From positions 10,001 through 30,000 of the forward strand of contig VIGQ01002361.1 in assembly GCA_009663005.1 (NCBI GenBank): a stretch of 20,000 nt of DNA, in the 5' to 3' direction. The notes below the pieces were generated by a model. The model did not search any database and was not told where the DNA came from. It saw only the letters and a list, made by a program, of their open reading frames with translations. Each line of letters begins with the position of its first letter. Position 1 is the first letter of the stretch. The position numbers and the translations under genes were made by a program. Shown in pieces: positions 1-8,869 of the stretch. The stretch comes from Actinidia chinensis. Taxonomy: Eukaryota > Streptophyta > Magnoliopsida > Ericales > Actinidiaceae.

Positions 1-204
1 AAACTACAAAGAACAGAAAAGAAAACCGCAAAATAAAGGGGAATTGGAATACGATTAGATCCATGATTTAAGATATGACATCCTGAAACTGGCGAATGTT
101 CGTCAGAGAAGAAGTTCTCTAGAGAGAGAGAGAGAGAAGGAGTGGCTGCCGTGGTTGAAGTTGAAACTTGAACGCAAAAATCAGGACAAGTACGAGAGGA
201 CTTA
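1..204. other. Left edge, no recognisable gene
   Basis: I recognise no coding region here. The composition is more balanced than the AT-rich DNA that follows, so it could be the edge of a gene or UTR lying outside the window, but no frame or splice structure supports that. A short AG microsatellite (about 8 units) lies at 121-137. Confidence 0.4.
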
Positions 205-340
205 GCTCCGTTTGTTACGCTTAAAGTCAGCTTTTTTTAAGCTTGTCTAGTGAAAAGGTCAAGAATTTTTTGATTTTTTTTGTGTTTTTATAATTTTTAC
301 TTTAGCTAAAACTAAAGCAAAAAAACAAAAACAGAAAAGC

Positions 341-379
<39 letters not shown>

Positions 380-380
380 A

Positions 381-423
<43 letters not shown>

Positions 424-433
424 AAACAGAGCC
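205..433. mobile_element. hAT-like MITE with imperfect terminal inverted repeats
   Basis: The left end reads GCTCCGTTTGTTACGC and then TCAGCTTTTTTTAAGCTT. The right end, read on the other strand, is GGCTCTGTTTGCACC and then AGCTTTTTTTAGCTT. These form diverged terminal inverted repeats around about 200 bp of A/T-rich filler. A second inverted repeat lies inside: GCAAAAAGCCAA at 339-350 faces TTGGCTTTTTTGC at 357-369. The size, foldback structure and GCTCTGTTTG-type ends resemble non-autonomous hAT elements of plants. I cannot see a clean 8-bp target-site duplication, so the superfamily call is inference and the exact ends are uncertain by a few bases. There is no coding capacity. Confidence 0.5.
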
Positions 434-1612
434 TATTTCTATGTGGACAAAAAAAAAGTCCACTCTAGTTCTAAATTTTATTTTGGTAATTTTATTTACC
501 GCGTAAAGTTTTTTATAATAAATATAGTCCATTTTTTTATATTTTTTTTAAATTATCACTGATTTTATTTACTTTAAAATTATTAGTTAAATTTTATTTG
601 GGGCTAATTGCTTGTTAAAAATGACAAGATTATCTTTATTATTTTATAACTTTTATTATTTTTCTCAAAATTGACCTATTTTCATAATAAATTTGGATAA
701 AAAAATAATTTTTTAAGTATGCTAGCTTTGATTAGGAAAATTTGAAAAATAATAATTAGATCAATTTTTTACAAAAAATACTTATTAATAAAAAAAATAA
801 AGATAAGTAATTTTTTACAATAAATAGTGTTTTTAAATATATTTATTTATTTTAATTGATTTATTAAAAAAATTAGAATACTTAATTTTAAGGACAAACT
901 TGTTATTTTTGTCAAAAAATCAGTTCTAATGAATAATCTTAATAGCAGTTTCACAAGTTAGAAAGATCGGTGTTATTTTAAAAATATAGGAGAATGACTG
1001 TAATTATCAAAAATCATATGAGTGATGAAATTTGCCTAAATTACAAAATGACCAGGAGACAAATTTCTTGGGTTTAAATAGAATCACCCCCTAAAACTAT
1101 CAGCTTGTCTTAACTCCTCATATAAAAATTGGATCAAATTAACTTTCTCATGTGTATATGTATCATTTATAATCTTTCTATATAATTCGTTTAAAATCGG
1201 ACATTCACAATGTTGAGTATATTTTTAATAAAAAGACTTTGTAGCCAAAAAACCAGTATTTTTTAAAGGAAACGTGCCAGACTCTCTAGATAAGACTTGC
1301 AGGTATTATAGAGCTCAAAACTATCCATCCTATTGGAATCTTGGTCATCTATGAGCTTTGGCCTGTTTTATGCAAAAAAATAACATTATTTTGGTTATAT
1401 GGGCTTTTATTAAGTACATTGACATTATTTCGATTTCAATGTTCTTCTATAATTTTTTAATACATTTGTACCAAAGGAAGGTGTAATTGTATATATAAAT
1501 AATGCAGGGGGTTAATTCATTTAATTTTTATTAAATAAGCGTAAGGTATAAACATAATAGTTTATACCCATGCTTTCAAAAAAAATATTAAGCCATATCA
1601 CATATGGAGATG
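434..1612. other. AT-rich intergenic DNA
   Basis: About 1.2 kb of strongly A+T-rich sequence with many T and A runs. I see no open frame of note, RNA gene or convincing repeat boundary. Confidence 0.6.
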
Positions 1613-1638
1613 GAGAGAGAGAGAGAGAGAGAGAGAGA
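1613..1638 (+). repeat. (GA)13 microsatellite
   Basis: An uninterrupted GA dinucleotide run of about 26 bases. It is directly visible and likely to vary in length between individuals. Confidence 0.95.
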
Positions 1639-1940
1639 ATTATTCTATTGCAAACGGCTGTCCTCCACGTTTAACCCCGTTTGCGATCAGGGCTGTTTTT
1701 TTTGGTAGGGTAAAATTGGCCAGGACAGGCGGCTCATTTATTAAGGTTATGTTTGTTAATTATTTTACTTTTATTTTTTTGTTTTTGTTTTGTTTTTTTA
1801 TACATAAAAATAAAAAGCTTGTTTGTGTTGCTATTTATAAATAAAAATAAGTTAAAATTATTATTACTATTTTTAAAAATAATAAAAATAAAAAAATTTA
1901 TTTTTATTTTGTTTACAAAATTTTTTTATCCAAATTTTTT

Positions 1941-2219
1941 CAATCACCACCATCACCTCCTCCACTGCCACTACCTCTTTGCTGCTAGCACCACTACACC
2001 ACCGCGCTCCTCAACTACCACCCCCCCACCCCCGCCCTCTTCCTTCCCTCCTCCACCACCCCATCTCCAATCTCCACCTCCTCCACCGCCACCACCCCGC
2101 CACCACATTCCCCCTCCCTCACCGCCCCCACCCCCTCCTCCAACAACCACCACCTCCACCTCCTTCATGATCTCCGTCTCACCACCACCACCACACACCA
2201 CCACCATTCTTATTCCCCA
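1941..2219 (+). repeat. Degenerate CCA/CAC trinucleotide repeat
   Basis: The + strand is dominated by CCA, CAC, TCC and CCG triplets with almost no G. It follows abruptly on an A/T-only stretch (about 1750-1940). Stop codons are scarce in this composition, so long proline/serine/histidine-rich frames open on the + strand and glycine/arginine-rich frames on the - strand. I treat none of these as genes: every frame is low-complexity, both strands are open at once, and no domain is recognisable. Confidence 0.8.
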
Positions 2220-2612
2220 TCGTTTCCCCCCGTGCCTCCCCCCCTGTTTTGTTTTTTCCCTCGTTTCCCCCCCGTTGGCCTCTCCCCCTCTTTTTTCCTT
2301 TTTCTTTTCCCCCCTTCCCTCCCCCCCCTCCCCTCCCCCCCCTCCCCCTCGCCCTCGCCCCCTTCCCCCTCTCCTTCCCGCCTTTTCTTCTGCGTTGTTT
2401 GGCCCCCGTCCTGTTGCCCACTGCTTTCCTCCCTCCCCTTCTTCCTCCTTGCCTCCTACCCCTCGTCTGGCCCTGTTTATCCGTTCCACCAATTCTTTCT
2501 CCCCTCAATGTCCCCTTTCACGTTGATTGATCTCTTTCCCTCCGTTCCCCTCTCCCCTATCATTTATCTTTCCCGCTCTACCTTATCTTTTTTTTTACAC
2601 ATTTTTTTCTTC
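2220..2612 (+). repeat. Polypyrimidine tract including a 200-bp A-free core
   Basis: This is a continuous C/T-rich tract. From 2220 to 2419 the + strand contains no adenine at all, and G is rare and isolated. C runs of 6-8 bases alternate with T runs. After 2420 the bias continues with occasional A to about 2612. Such homopyrimidine/homopurine mirror-type sequence can form triplex (H-DNA), i-motif or R-loop structures; that is known of this sequence class and not shown here. It could also be a zone of assembly or base-calling error. Confidence 0.85.
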
Positions 2613-2625
2613 CCCTTTATAAACG

Positions 2626-3035
2626 CCGTGGTGATAGTTTGGTGATAATGATGTAGCGGTAGTAATAGCGACACTAATATAATCATTATGGTAGTTGTCA
2701 CAGTAACAAACTAATGGTGATTATTGTGGTGGTTGAGGTATGTGGTGGAAATGTGAAAGTGGTGGGGTGATGGAATGGTAGTAACAGTCAATATTGGTGG
2801 AGATGGATGTTGGTTTTAGTAGTGAATGGTTATAGATGGGTGGTGGTAGAATGGTGGAAGTATTAGTGGTGCTGGCCATAGAAGTGGAGGGTGGTGGTGG
2901 TAGTATGGTGACAGCAACTATGGCGATGGAATGAAGAGTACAGGAGGTGGAGCATGGCTGTAATAGTGGAATAATGGTGCTCCTGGTAGAGGTGGAGGGC
3001 AGTGGTGTGAGGGTGGTAGTGGTCATGCCAGTGTA
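2626..3035 (+). repeat. Degenerate GGT/GAT/AGT trinucleotide repeat
   Basis: The + strand now consists of GTGGTG, GATGG, GGTAGT and GGAGGTGG words with very little C. It is a strand-switched counterpart of the CCA-rich block at 1941-2219, because its reverse complement is again CCA/CAC/CAT-rich. The - strand shows threonine/serine/histidine/proline-rich frames, which are composition artefacts. Confidence 0.8.
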
Positions 3036-3041
3036 CCTCAA

Positions 3042-3360
3042 TTCTATGCATTATTAATATTTATTAATGGAGTTACAATTAAGTAAGCATGTTGCTACTT
3101 AAAATTTTAGTAACTTTAATCCTACACTTTTAAGAAATAAATTTATAAATGATATAAAAAATAATTATCAAATGAACTTAATTCATTTTCACTTAGTACA
3201 CATAGCATTATATGCGTTATTACACAATCCCTCTTATAATCACATAATTTTAGAACTATCATAATAAAAAAAAATAAAAATTGGAAAAAAATCTGTCCAT
3301 TTATTCTCTAACAATTATCTTGTGTCTATATGCCTGCCCTATATATTAGAAACTCATTTA
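3042..3360. other. AT-rich DNA, nothing recognised
   Basis: AT-rich sequence between the trinucleotide block and the direct repeat that follows. I see no gene, RNA or clear repeat. Confidence 0.6.
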
Positions 3361-3460
3361 GAAAAATCCTATTGGCTGATATATTCAGTTAATGATTTTA
3401 AAAGCACTTTGAAAAAATCCTAATTGGTTAATCAATATAACTAATCATTTTAATTATCTT
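3361..3460 (+). repeat. Diverged tandem duplication, unit about 50 bp
   Basis: Two adjacent copies start GAAAAATCCTATTGGCTGAT (3361) and GAAAAAATCCTAATTGGTTA (3411). Each runs through an ATTCAGTTAATGATTTTA / ATAACTAATCATTTTAA segment. They match over most of their length with small indels, which suggests an old tandem duplication. Confidence 0.6.
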
Positions 3461-3462
3461 AA

Positions 3463-3814
3463 ACTTGGGTCTCGTTTTGGCTTAGTTTATTTTGTGATTG
3501 TAGGTTAAAATAGTGTGTGTTTTTTGGGTGGGGGTGGCTAAGTTTATTAACCGCACAATTGGGTGTTTTTAGCAAAAACTAAGGAATTGTTTACCAAAAA
3601 ATTATATATTTTATTAAACATATCAAGCAACACAAGTGACTTTTTTGTCTCATTTTCCACTTTTAATCCAAAACTGGAAAAACTTAGACATTATTTGCTC
3701 TAATTTTATTTTGAGTTTTTCGATTATTGAATTTTTATCACAATTTAATCAAAATTTATATTTTTTCGATTTCTCTTGACGAGAGAAATTTAAAAATGTA
3801 CAAATTTTACTCAA
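3463..3814. other. AT-rich DNA, no gene
   Basis: AT-rich sequence. There is a short G-rich patch at about 3524-3537 and otherwise nothing I can assign. It may be the upstream part of the dispersed repeat that follows, but similarity to the second copy is too weak by eye to include it. Confidence 0.5.
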
Positions 3815-4085
3815 ATCTATAATGTAAATCAAAACTTATTTTGAATCTCAAATTTATTGAAATCCATTTGAGTTAATCCAACGACTGAGATTTCATATAA
3901 AATTATTTTTCTTTCCCAAAAAAATTACTTTTTTCTTCTTAAAGGTTTGGGACCCACATAGGCTCTTATCTAATGAACAAAAGTATCTAAAACTGGCATA
4001 TTTTTTACTCATTGAATAATTTTTTAGTAAGACCCACACTAAAAAAAACTAAAACACATTTTTCTTTCTCCCTCATTTATCCAAA
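3815..4085 (+). repeat. Dispersed repeat, copy 1 (copy 2 at 19610-20000)
   Basis: This stretch aligns by eye, in the same orientation, with the sequence near the right end of the window. Shared landmarks in order are: TGTAA..TAAATCA.AACT.ATTT.GAAT; GAAAT.CATTT..TTAAT; the near-identical ACTGAGATTTCATAT; a short pyrimidine run followed by AAAG.T.TGG.CCC; then AAAACACATTTTTCTTTCTC / AAAACACACATTTCTTCTCT. Divergence is substantial (roughly 70% by eye). No coding sequence or terminal structure is visible, so the class (LTR fragment, MITE or other) is unknown. Confidence 0.6.
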
Positions 4086-4591
4086 ACTAACAAAAAAATT
4101 TTAAAATCATCATAATTTCTAATTTGTTCTGCATTTTATAGCAATGTATCTCTTTGTATATGATGCAATGTATTTTTTATCTGACGTTTATATCTTATCT
4201 ATCTTTTATATTGTAAAACTTTAACGATTACGCCTAAGAAATGGTATTTTTTATTTTATTTTACGTAGTGCCCGAGAGTAAGGGTAATTACTAGTTTATA
4301 AAAAATTCTCCTTAACTCAAAAAAATCTAGCTATTTGATAAAGTAAAAATATTTTTTTTTTCTTTAGTGAATGATTTTTTAAACTCTGGAAAGAGATGGT
4401 GGAGAAGCTCCATAAGCTAAAAGAAATGATCTCTTCTGGATTTGATAATCTGATGCTCTTTGATTTGTTTCTTGATTTCTCCTTTTTTTTTTTCTTTTCT
4501 GTTTGTTTCTCAATAATTTACATGTTTTTTTTTTTAAATTACATTAGCAATCATAAGCTAGAAATATGTATGTCCCCTTTTCCGGGTGATT
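4086..4591. other. AT-rich DNA, no supported gene
   Basis: Mostly A/T runs. A frame starting with ATG at 4396 opens with some mixed-composition codons (beginning MVEKLHKLKEMISSG) but then degenerates into phenylalanine runs encoded by poly-T and glycine encoded by the G run. I do not support it as a gene, although the first 25 or so codons could be part of an exon. Confidence 0.4.
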
Positions 4592-4607
4592 GGGGGGGGG
4601 GGGGGGG
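4592..4607 (+). repeat. G16 homopolymer
   Basis: Sixteen consecutive G on the + strand in an otherwise A/T-rich setting. Such runs can form G-quadruplexes, mutate quickly in length and are often misread during sequencing, so the true length is uncertain. Confidence 0.9.
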
Positions 4608-4624
4608 TTTCACTATATTGCTCC

Positions 4625-4800
4625 GTGTATGAATAGATCCAGATTTGAACCTTGGATTGAGAAAAAAAGTAACCTTAAGATGAAAATTTGAAGTACAAGC
4701 GCCATCTCTTATTACATGAATCTCTTCTATCTAACGCAGTCCTAAAAATTTGTGTTATAAAAATTCAATAATTTTTTAACGAGATTTTTGCTAAACTTGT
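4625..4800 (-). mobile_element. Weak candidate for a SINE-like repeat
   Basis: On the - strand near 4650 the sequence GGTTCAAATCT fits the RNA polymerase III box B consensus (GGTTCRANYCC) except for its last base. A loose box A-like TGGCGCTTGT lies about 50 bases upstream on the same strand. Part of the stretch (about 4719-4780, CCTAAAAATTTGTGTTA and then AATAATTTT) resembles 6835-6880. No poly-A tail or target duplication is seen. This could equally be chance in an AT-rich repeat. Confidence 0.22.
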
Positions 4801-4960
4801 ATACAATATGGTTTAAAAATCGGGGTTTATTTTGTAATCCTCCTTTTTTTAAAAAAAAAATAGAAATCCAAAACAATCTGGCATACAACGGCATTTACTT
4901 GAATGAAGCAATTGGTTTCCTAATTGACTTCCAAATCAAATTCGAGTCCTCTGATCCCAT

Positions 4961-5007
4961 ACTCTCTCTCTCTCTCTCTCTCTCTCTTCATATATATATA
5001 TATATAT
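4961..5007 (+). repeat. Compound (CT)n-(TA)n microsatellite
   Basis: A CT run of about 13 units is followed directly by a TA run of about 9 units, about 100 bp upstream of the F-box pseudogene. Confidence 0.95.
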
Positions 5008-5110
5008 GTGGTGTACGGACAGATACAAATAAGCCATACTAGATATAATCTTAGTTTTCTTCAATGAACAAGAAGGAAACAAATCATTCAATTAGTTTTG
5101 TTTGAAAAGC

Positions 5111-5806
5111 ATGGCCTACAAAAGAAGAACATCAGTAGCAGTCAATATTGGTTGGATCTTCCACCGATCTCTTGGAATTGATTTTTCGACATTCTCATTT
5201 TCCATAGATGTATTGTTCTTCCTTAGGCGTTCCATTGCCAAACCCACACATCACCATTGCCCAATCAACCTCCATGGCTCATGCTTCCTAATGATCAGGA
5301 CCAAGAGCCCAATTTCGATGAAGATTTCGAAGACTCGCGTTTCGATTCTTTCTTCAATCTTGCCGAGAAGTTGTACAAGCTTGATAACAGGACGAAACAG
5401 AGGCCGTGCCAGAGCCGGCGGTGGTTGGGATCATCTCAGGGGTGGTTGCTCTGTTTGGATGAAAAGTAAATTCCGTACATTACATTGGGAACTATGTTAG
5501 GTACGACGGTGAAGTTGTTTGTGAGGATGAGTGTATCGATGCACTCGTTTATCCTTACATGACGAAGTTTTTTCACGTTTACAAGATGAATTTGGAGGAA
5601 AAATGGGAGAGTGGAGCGGGGCGGAAATCAATCGATTTCGGTATTTTGCCCAGGGTTTCCGGAGTAGGAGGGAATTCCGATTTAACTTCATGGACGATTG
5701 CTAGTTACGGATGACTAGTAATTACTATTAACTATTACAGGGGTCATGATTCTGGAGTTTCAACTTGAAAAACGGGCGTGTCAAACCTATTTATGAATTT
5801 GGCTAA
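5111..5806 (+). pseudogene. F-box/DUF295-type gene, broken and internally deleted
   Basis: Pieces of one protein appear in order but in different frames. An F-box-like start, YWLDLPP (5146-5166), is followed by LGIDFSTFSFSIDVLFF and RRSIAKPTHHHCP in the next frame (5171-5262). Then PNQPPWLMLP and GSSQGWLLCLDEK (5260-5466) return to the first frame and end at a stop at 5467. VRYDGEVVCEDE and FFHVYKMNLEEKWES follow in the third frame (5466-5711), then YYRGHDSGV (5733-5759) and FNLKNGRVKPIYEFG (5759-5803). PWLMLP, SxGWL, a VYKxxLEEKxW-type segment and a late YxxGHDxGVxNLxxG motif are typical of plant F-box proteins with a DUF295 domain, which select substrates for SCF ubiquitin ligases. About 700 bp against the 1.0-1.2 kb usual for such genes, together with the jump at 5467, suggests loss of the middle of the domain. 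Frameshifts and stops make a functional product very unlikely. Family assignment is from remembered motifs. Confidence 0.75.
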
Positions 5807-5809
5807 GGG

Positions 5810-6450
5810 TTCAACTACTGCCAGTTTGCGTTGTTTCCAGATTGATGCTCCCCATGAAGATATAATTTTGCAGGAAAGAATGATCCATTCGCACTGTTGT
5901 TCTATTCATCTTAATCTTTTTTCGTGTTCTTTTTACAATACATTTGTGGTTCTAACATGAACGCAGTGCAGTTTAATTAGCAAGTGTTTATGATTTTTGT
6001 GATAGGCAATTGAAACATGGTTTTGCTATAGAACTTTAAAAAACCAGTTTACAAGTTTGTATCCCATAAGAAAAGGTCTCTCATTGTATACATATCAATA
6101 CATGCTATTTTCTAAAACAAAAACTTTGGGGTTTTGTTAGAAAGAACAGCTGGTAATCTGGTACTGTTGCTCAGGAACCAGAAAAGGAAAACAAAATTGG
6201 AAACATTGGAGTTCAGTTCCTACTGATTCTTGCAAGTTCACTCGATGGCAATCCGAACACTCAGCCCAGATTCACAACAAAGCAATAGGAAAGGATCCAT
6301 ATTTTTTACTTCTTTGCCACAGAAAGGATCCTTGTATAGTTCCCAGCCCAGCTAAACAATCTTTCTTTAGTTTTTAATCGTCCCCGCCACGCCAGCCCTA
6401 CGAAACATTGGAGTCCTTGTAATGAATCTGTCTGAGTGTCAATTCTGTTA
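5810..6450. other. No gene recognised
   Basis: Unique-looking sequence of moderate A+T. The first 70 bases may still be the decayed 3' end of the F-box gene. A minus-strand open frame at 6306-6557 overlaps the SINE below and has no recognisable domain. Confidence 0.5.
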
Positions 6451-6454
6451 GGTC

Positions 6455-6600
6455 CAACCCTCAAGATTGGCCTGGTAGTCTTAGACACTTGACTTGAAGG
6501 TTTGTCCCTTGGTCTCATATTTAAAACTTTCATGAGTTGGCCAGTCCAAATGGGCATGACCTCAGCTTTCGTCGGCTAAAATAAATAACTATTCTGAAAT
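6455..6600 (+). mobile_element. tRNA-derived SINE, decayed
   Basis: TGGCCTGGTAG (6468-6478) fits the polymerase III box A consensus TRGYNNARNNG at 10 of 11 positions. About 50 bases further on, after TTTGTCCCTTGGTCTCA, the sequence TATTTAAAAC (6518-6527) sits where box B (GGTTCGAAAC-type) is expected. The differences are mainly G-to-A and CG-to-TA changes, as expected of methylated CpG decay. The order 'AAGATTGGCCT box A, ACTTGACTTGAAGG, GGTCTCA box B' resembles plant SINE heads. The 3' boundary is unclear: an AAAATAAATAA stretch near 6580 could be the remains of the tail. No target duplication was identified. Confidence 0.5.
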
Positions 6601-6734
6601 AAAGCTTCCAGCCAAAACTTCTGCCAATCTGATATTCTTGTTGAATGAATGATAAAATGTACAATCTAGGAAATAATACCATTAGGCAACCTCCCATCAG
6701 GAGGTATTGTCCCTACAAGAATAATGCTTAACTT

Positions 6735-6960
6735 TTTTTTTTTACTAACATGAATATGAAAATTTGACAAGAAAATTTTAAGTATGACATAATCTTTGAC
6801 GAACAAGAATATCTTCAACATTAAATTATGATCTCTAACCATTCCTAAAAATTGTGTTACGAATTAATAATTTTATACAACAGATGTTCAAAACACTATA
6901 ATTTGAGGGTGTGAATCCCTATGAATTTTAAATTATCTCAAAAATTAAATTAGACTATTA
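6735..6960. repeat. AT-rich stretch, partly similar to 4719-4780
   Basis: CCTAAAAATTGTGTTA and AATAATTTTATACAACAG near 6838-6885 resemble CCTAAAAATTTGTGTTA and CAATAATTTTTTAACGAGAT near 4740-4785. The shared part is short (about 50 bp), so this may be a fragment of a common repeat. No gene is visible. Confidence 0.3.
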
Positions 6961-7199
6961 TGGTTTTTTTAGATTTTTGGAGTGATCACCCCCCTACACC
7001 CCAACCCCTGACTATCCAAGGACTTCCTGAAATTATGCCAAGACCAGAACACAATGGCCTTGTCCTTTGGTTGTACCAAAAAATGTTTTTCCGATTTGGA
7101 CTTGAAAAGATTTGTTTGCTAACCATTGCAAGATAAAACAAGGCAACAACAAACATGATCTATAAGTTGAATGGCGGGAATCTGTATTAAAAACTACAA

Positions 7200-8420
7200 C
7201 CTTAGGGGAGGTCAAGGTATTGGTACATTGCCCCTAGATATTCAGTACTAGCAGAGGACCCAAAGCGAACCCCATGACGAAATATCATACAGCAAGCTGA
7301 TTGCAGATGGATGATGGGAGATGATATCTGCTTTGGTCTACTTTCAAGATCAACCACAGGGGTCTCCTGGCCACTGAACATCATTCGCCTAGAATCAAAG
7401 GATAAACCTTTCATGCAAAGCCTTATATTCATTTAGGCCATGCGTCGGAACATTATCGCAAAGCTCATTTGTGAGTCCTTCCCATTGAGCTTTCTTGAGA
7501 CCCATACCTTCGAGATAGCAGTTATTATGTCTCGCGTAGTGAAATGACTCCCTCGGATAGGCCAAAGAGATCTCCCCAGCACATGCCATTCTGAGGCATC
7601 CACCATGCATTCGTTAGTCAACGCATTCTTGGTTGGATTATAAGCACAAGAAGGACGCAGACTCTTTCCAGTAGATTATTTTTAATCACGACGAAACGCT
7701 GGCCGATTGGCGACGCCAAAAGTAAGTGAGGGCGCCAAAGGATGGTAGACTCTTTCCACTCCCTGCTTTAAAAATTGAATGTTCAACATCAGATGATCCG
7801 AGTTATTAACAAATGTATCAATTTAGGGTACGATTACTGACAAGTCTTGTTATCCCAACACACCTGTGTCCGGAAGAAAATTTCAACCTTCAACCTCCAG
7901 CGCTGGGACTTCGTGTTCCGAGGATTTGAAACCCCTGCTCGCACCACCGTAAAGTGAACTCCATCCAACGATTGTGTGATTTCCGTCGCAAATAAATGAA
8001 GTGCCACATACCTAGAACTTTTGTGAGGTTTTGGGAGGCTACCCATTTCTTTTGTGATAGGGTTGCTACACAGTTAATGCATCTGTGGTTTCCCTCCCGC
8101 TCGATACTGCAAGGAGAAAGCCCTTTGGAAGAAGGCCACACTATAACTGTAGGACCAATCATACTTAAAGAAGCGTCTAAGGCACCCACTTCGCCCTCCC
8201 TAACGTGCTGTTCTTGGTCTGAGGTCCACAAAAATGTTGTTGTGAGTTAGCCTCATGAAATTCTTCAATATGCGGCCTGGCAAAAAGAATCCCAATCCCA
8301 ACAGCATAGGTTGACCGTCTGTCTTCATATAGAAGCGTAGATCAAGAGAAAACAAACGTACTTGCTTAGTAAAAGTTATAAAGAAATACGAAGCGATCTT
8401 CCTTACCAAACAAAACATGT
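7200..8420 (-). other. Raised-G+C stretch with several short minus-strand frames, unidentified
   Basis: By direct count, sample lines here are about 45-52% G+C, well above the window background. Several mixed-composition frames lie on the - strand: 7202-7432 (ending SSASTEYLGAMYQYLDLP), 7395-7621, 7834-8231 and 8200-8418 (containing FLPGRILKNFMRLTHNNIF). None is recognisable to me, they are in different frames, and there is no obvious single gene. Possible splice sites exist on the - strand, such as TTTCTCCTTGCAG near 8110 and CTAGGTATGTGG near 8010, but they do not yield a consistent model. Alternatives are a decayed gene, introns and exons of a fast-evolving or non-coding gene, or DNA transferred from a plant mitochondrion, whose base composition is about this. 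AGACTCTTTCCA occurs twice, at 7659 and 7747. Confidence 0.4.
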
Positions 8421-8645
8421 TGAGTATTGGGACATACTGAACAAACTAAATATAAGGAGGTGTAAAGAAAAAATCAGTTTATAACAAATCACTATAAGCA
8501 CAATAGTTACCAACTAACTACACAAACACCCCTCGGTTTAGTCCCTAGAAACAACCCTCATGCCAAAGTGTAATAGCACGTAGCACTATTCAGTTCTATC
8601 AAACAAAGAAACCCAAGTGCAACATCATTACCAAACATAACCACA

Positions 8646-8861
8646 TCATTCATTAACTTTAAATCTTTGAATTGGTAGTTGATCCATTGAATTTCCGGGA
8701 TTAATGAATAGTCTAACATTCATCATGGGTATGCTGACTGCATTTGGTTTAGCTTTTACAATTCGTGTGTGCAATTGATATAATGTGCTCAAGTCAGGAG
8801 ACAGACGAGTCCTACGGGCAATAGAAATTTCCTCTTCTTTTTTTCTTTTTTTGGTTTTCAT
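8646..8861 (-). CDS. Hypothetical 71-codon frame, doubtful
   Basis: The frame begins MKTKKRKKEEEISIARRTRL and ends LPIQRFKVNE. The lysine-rich start comes from an A-rich run, but the remaining 55 or so codons have mixed, protein-like composition and no low-complexity bias (for example LYQLHTRIVKAKPNAVSIP). I recognise no family. It stands alone, without a clear promoter, and TTTCTATTGCCCGTAG just inside the frame could be a splice acceptor, in which case only the later part would be an exon. It could also be a fragment of an old transposon gene, or chance. Confidence 0.2.
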   Translation of the reverse strand: MKTKKRKKEEEISIARRTRLSPDLSTLYQLHTRIVKAKPNAVSIPMMNVRLFINPGNSMDQLPIQRFKVNE

Positions 8862-8869
8862 TTTCCCTT

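Noticed and set aside
1753..2526. 257-codon open frame on the + strand, with overlapping long frames on both strands
   Set aside because: The frame starts in poly-T/A and continues through CCA and C/T repeats. Several frames on both strands are open at once because the composition lacks stop codons. No domain is visible.
2721..3041. 106-codon minus-strand frame rich in Thr, Ser and Pro
   Set aside because: It is produced by the GGT/GAT low-complexity repeat and not by a gene.
4396..4632. 78-codon frame starting MVEKLHKLKE
   Set aside because: Most of it is encoded by poly-T and poly-G runs. Only the first part looks protein-like, and nothing supports an exon.
7890..8418. Resemblance of the minus-strand peptides THNNIFV and GSLPKPHKSSRY to ribosomal protein S11
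   Set aside because: The two pieces are about 200 bp apart where the family has them nearly adjacent, the frames differ, and the remaining conserved residues are missing.
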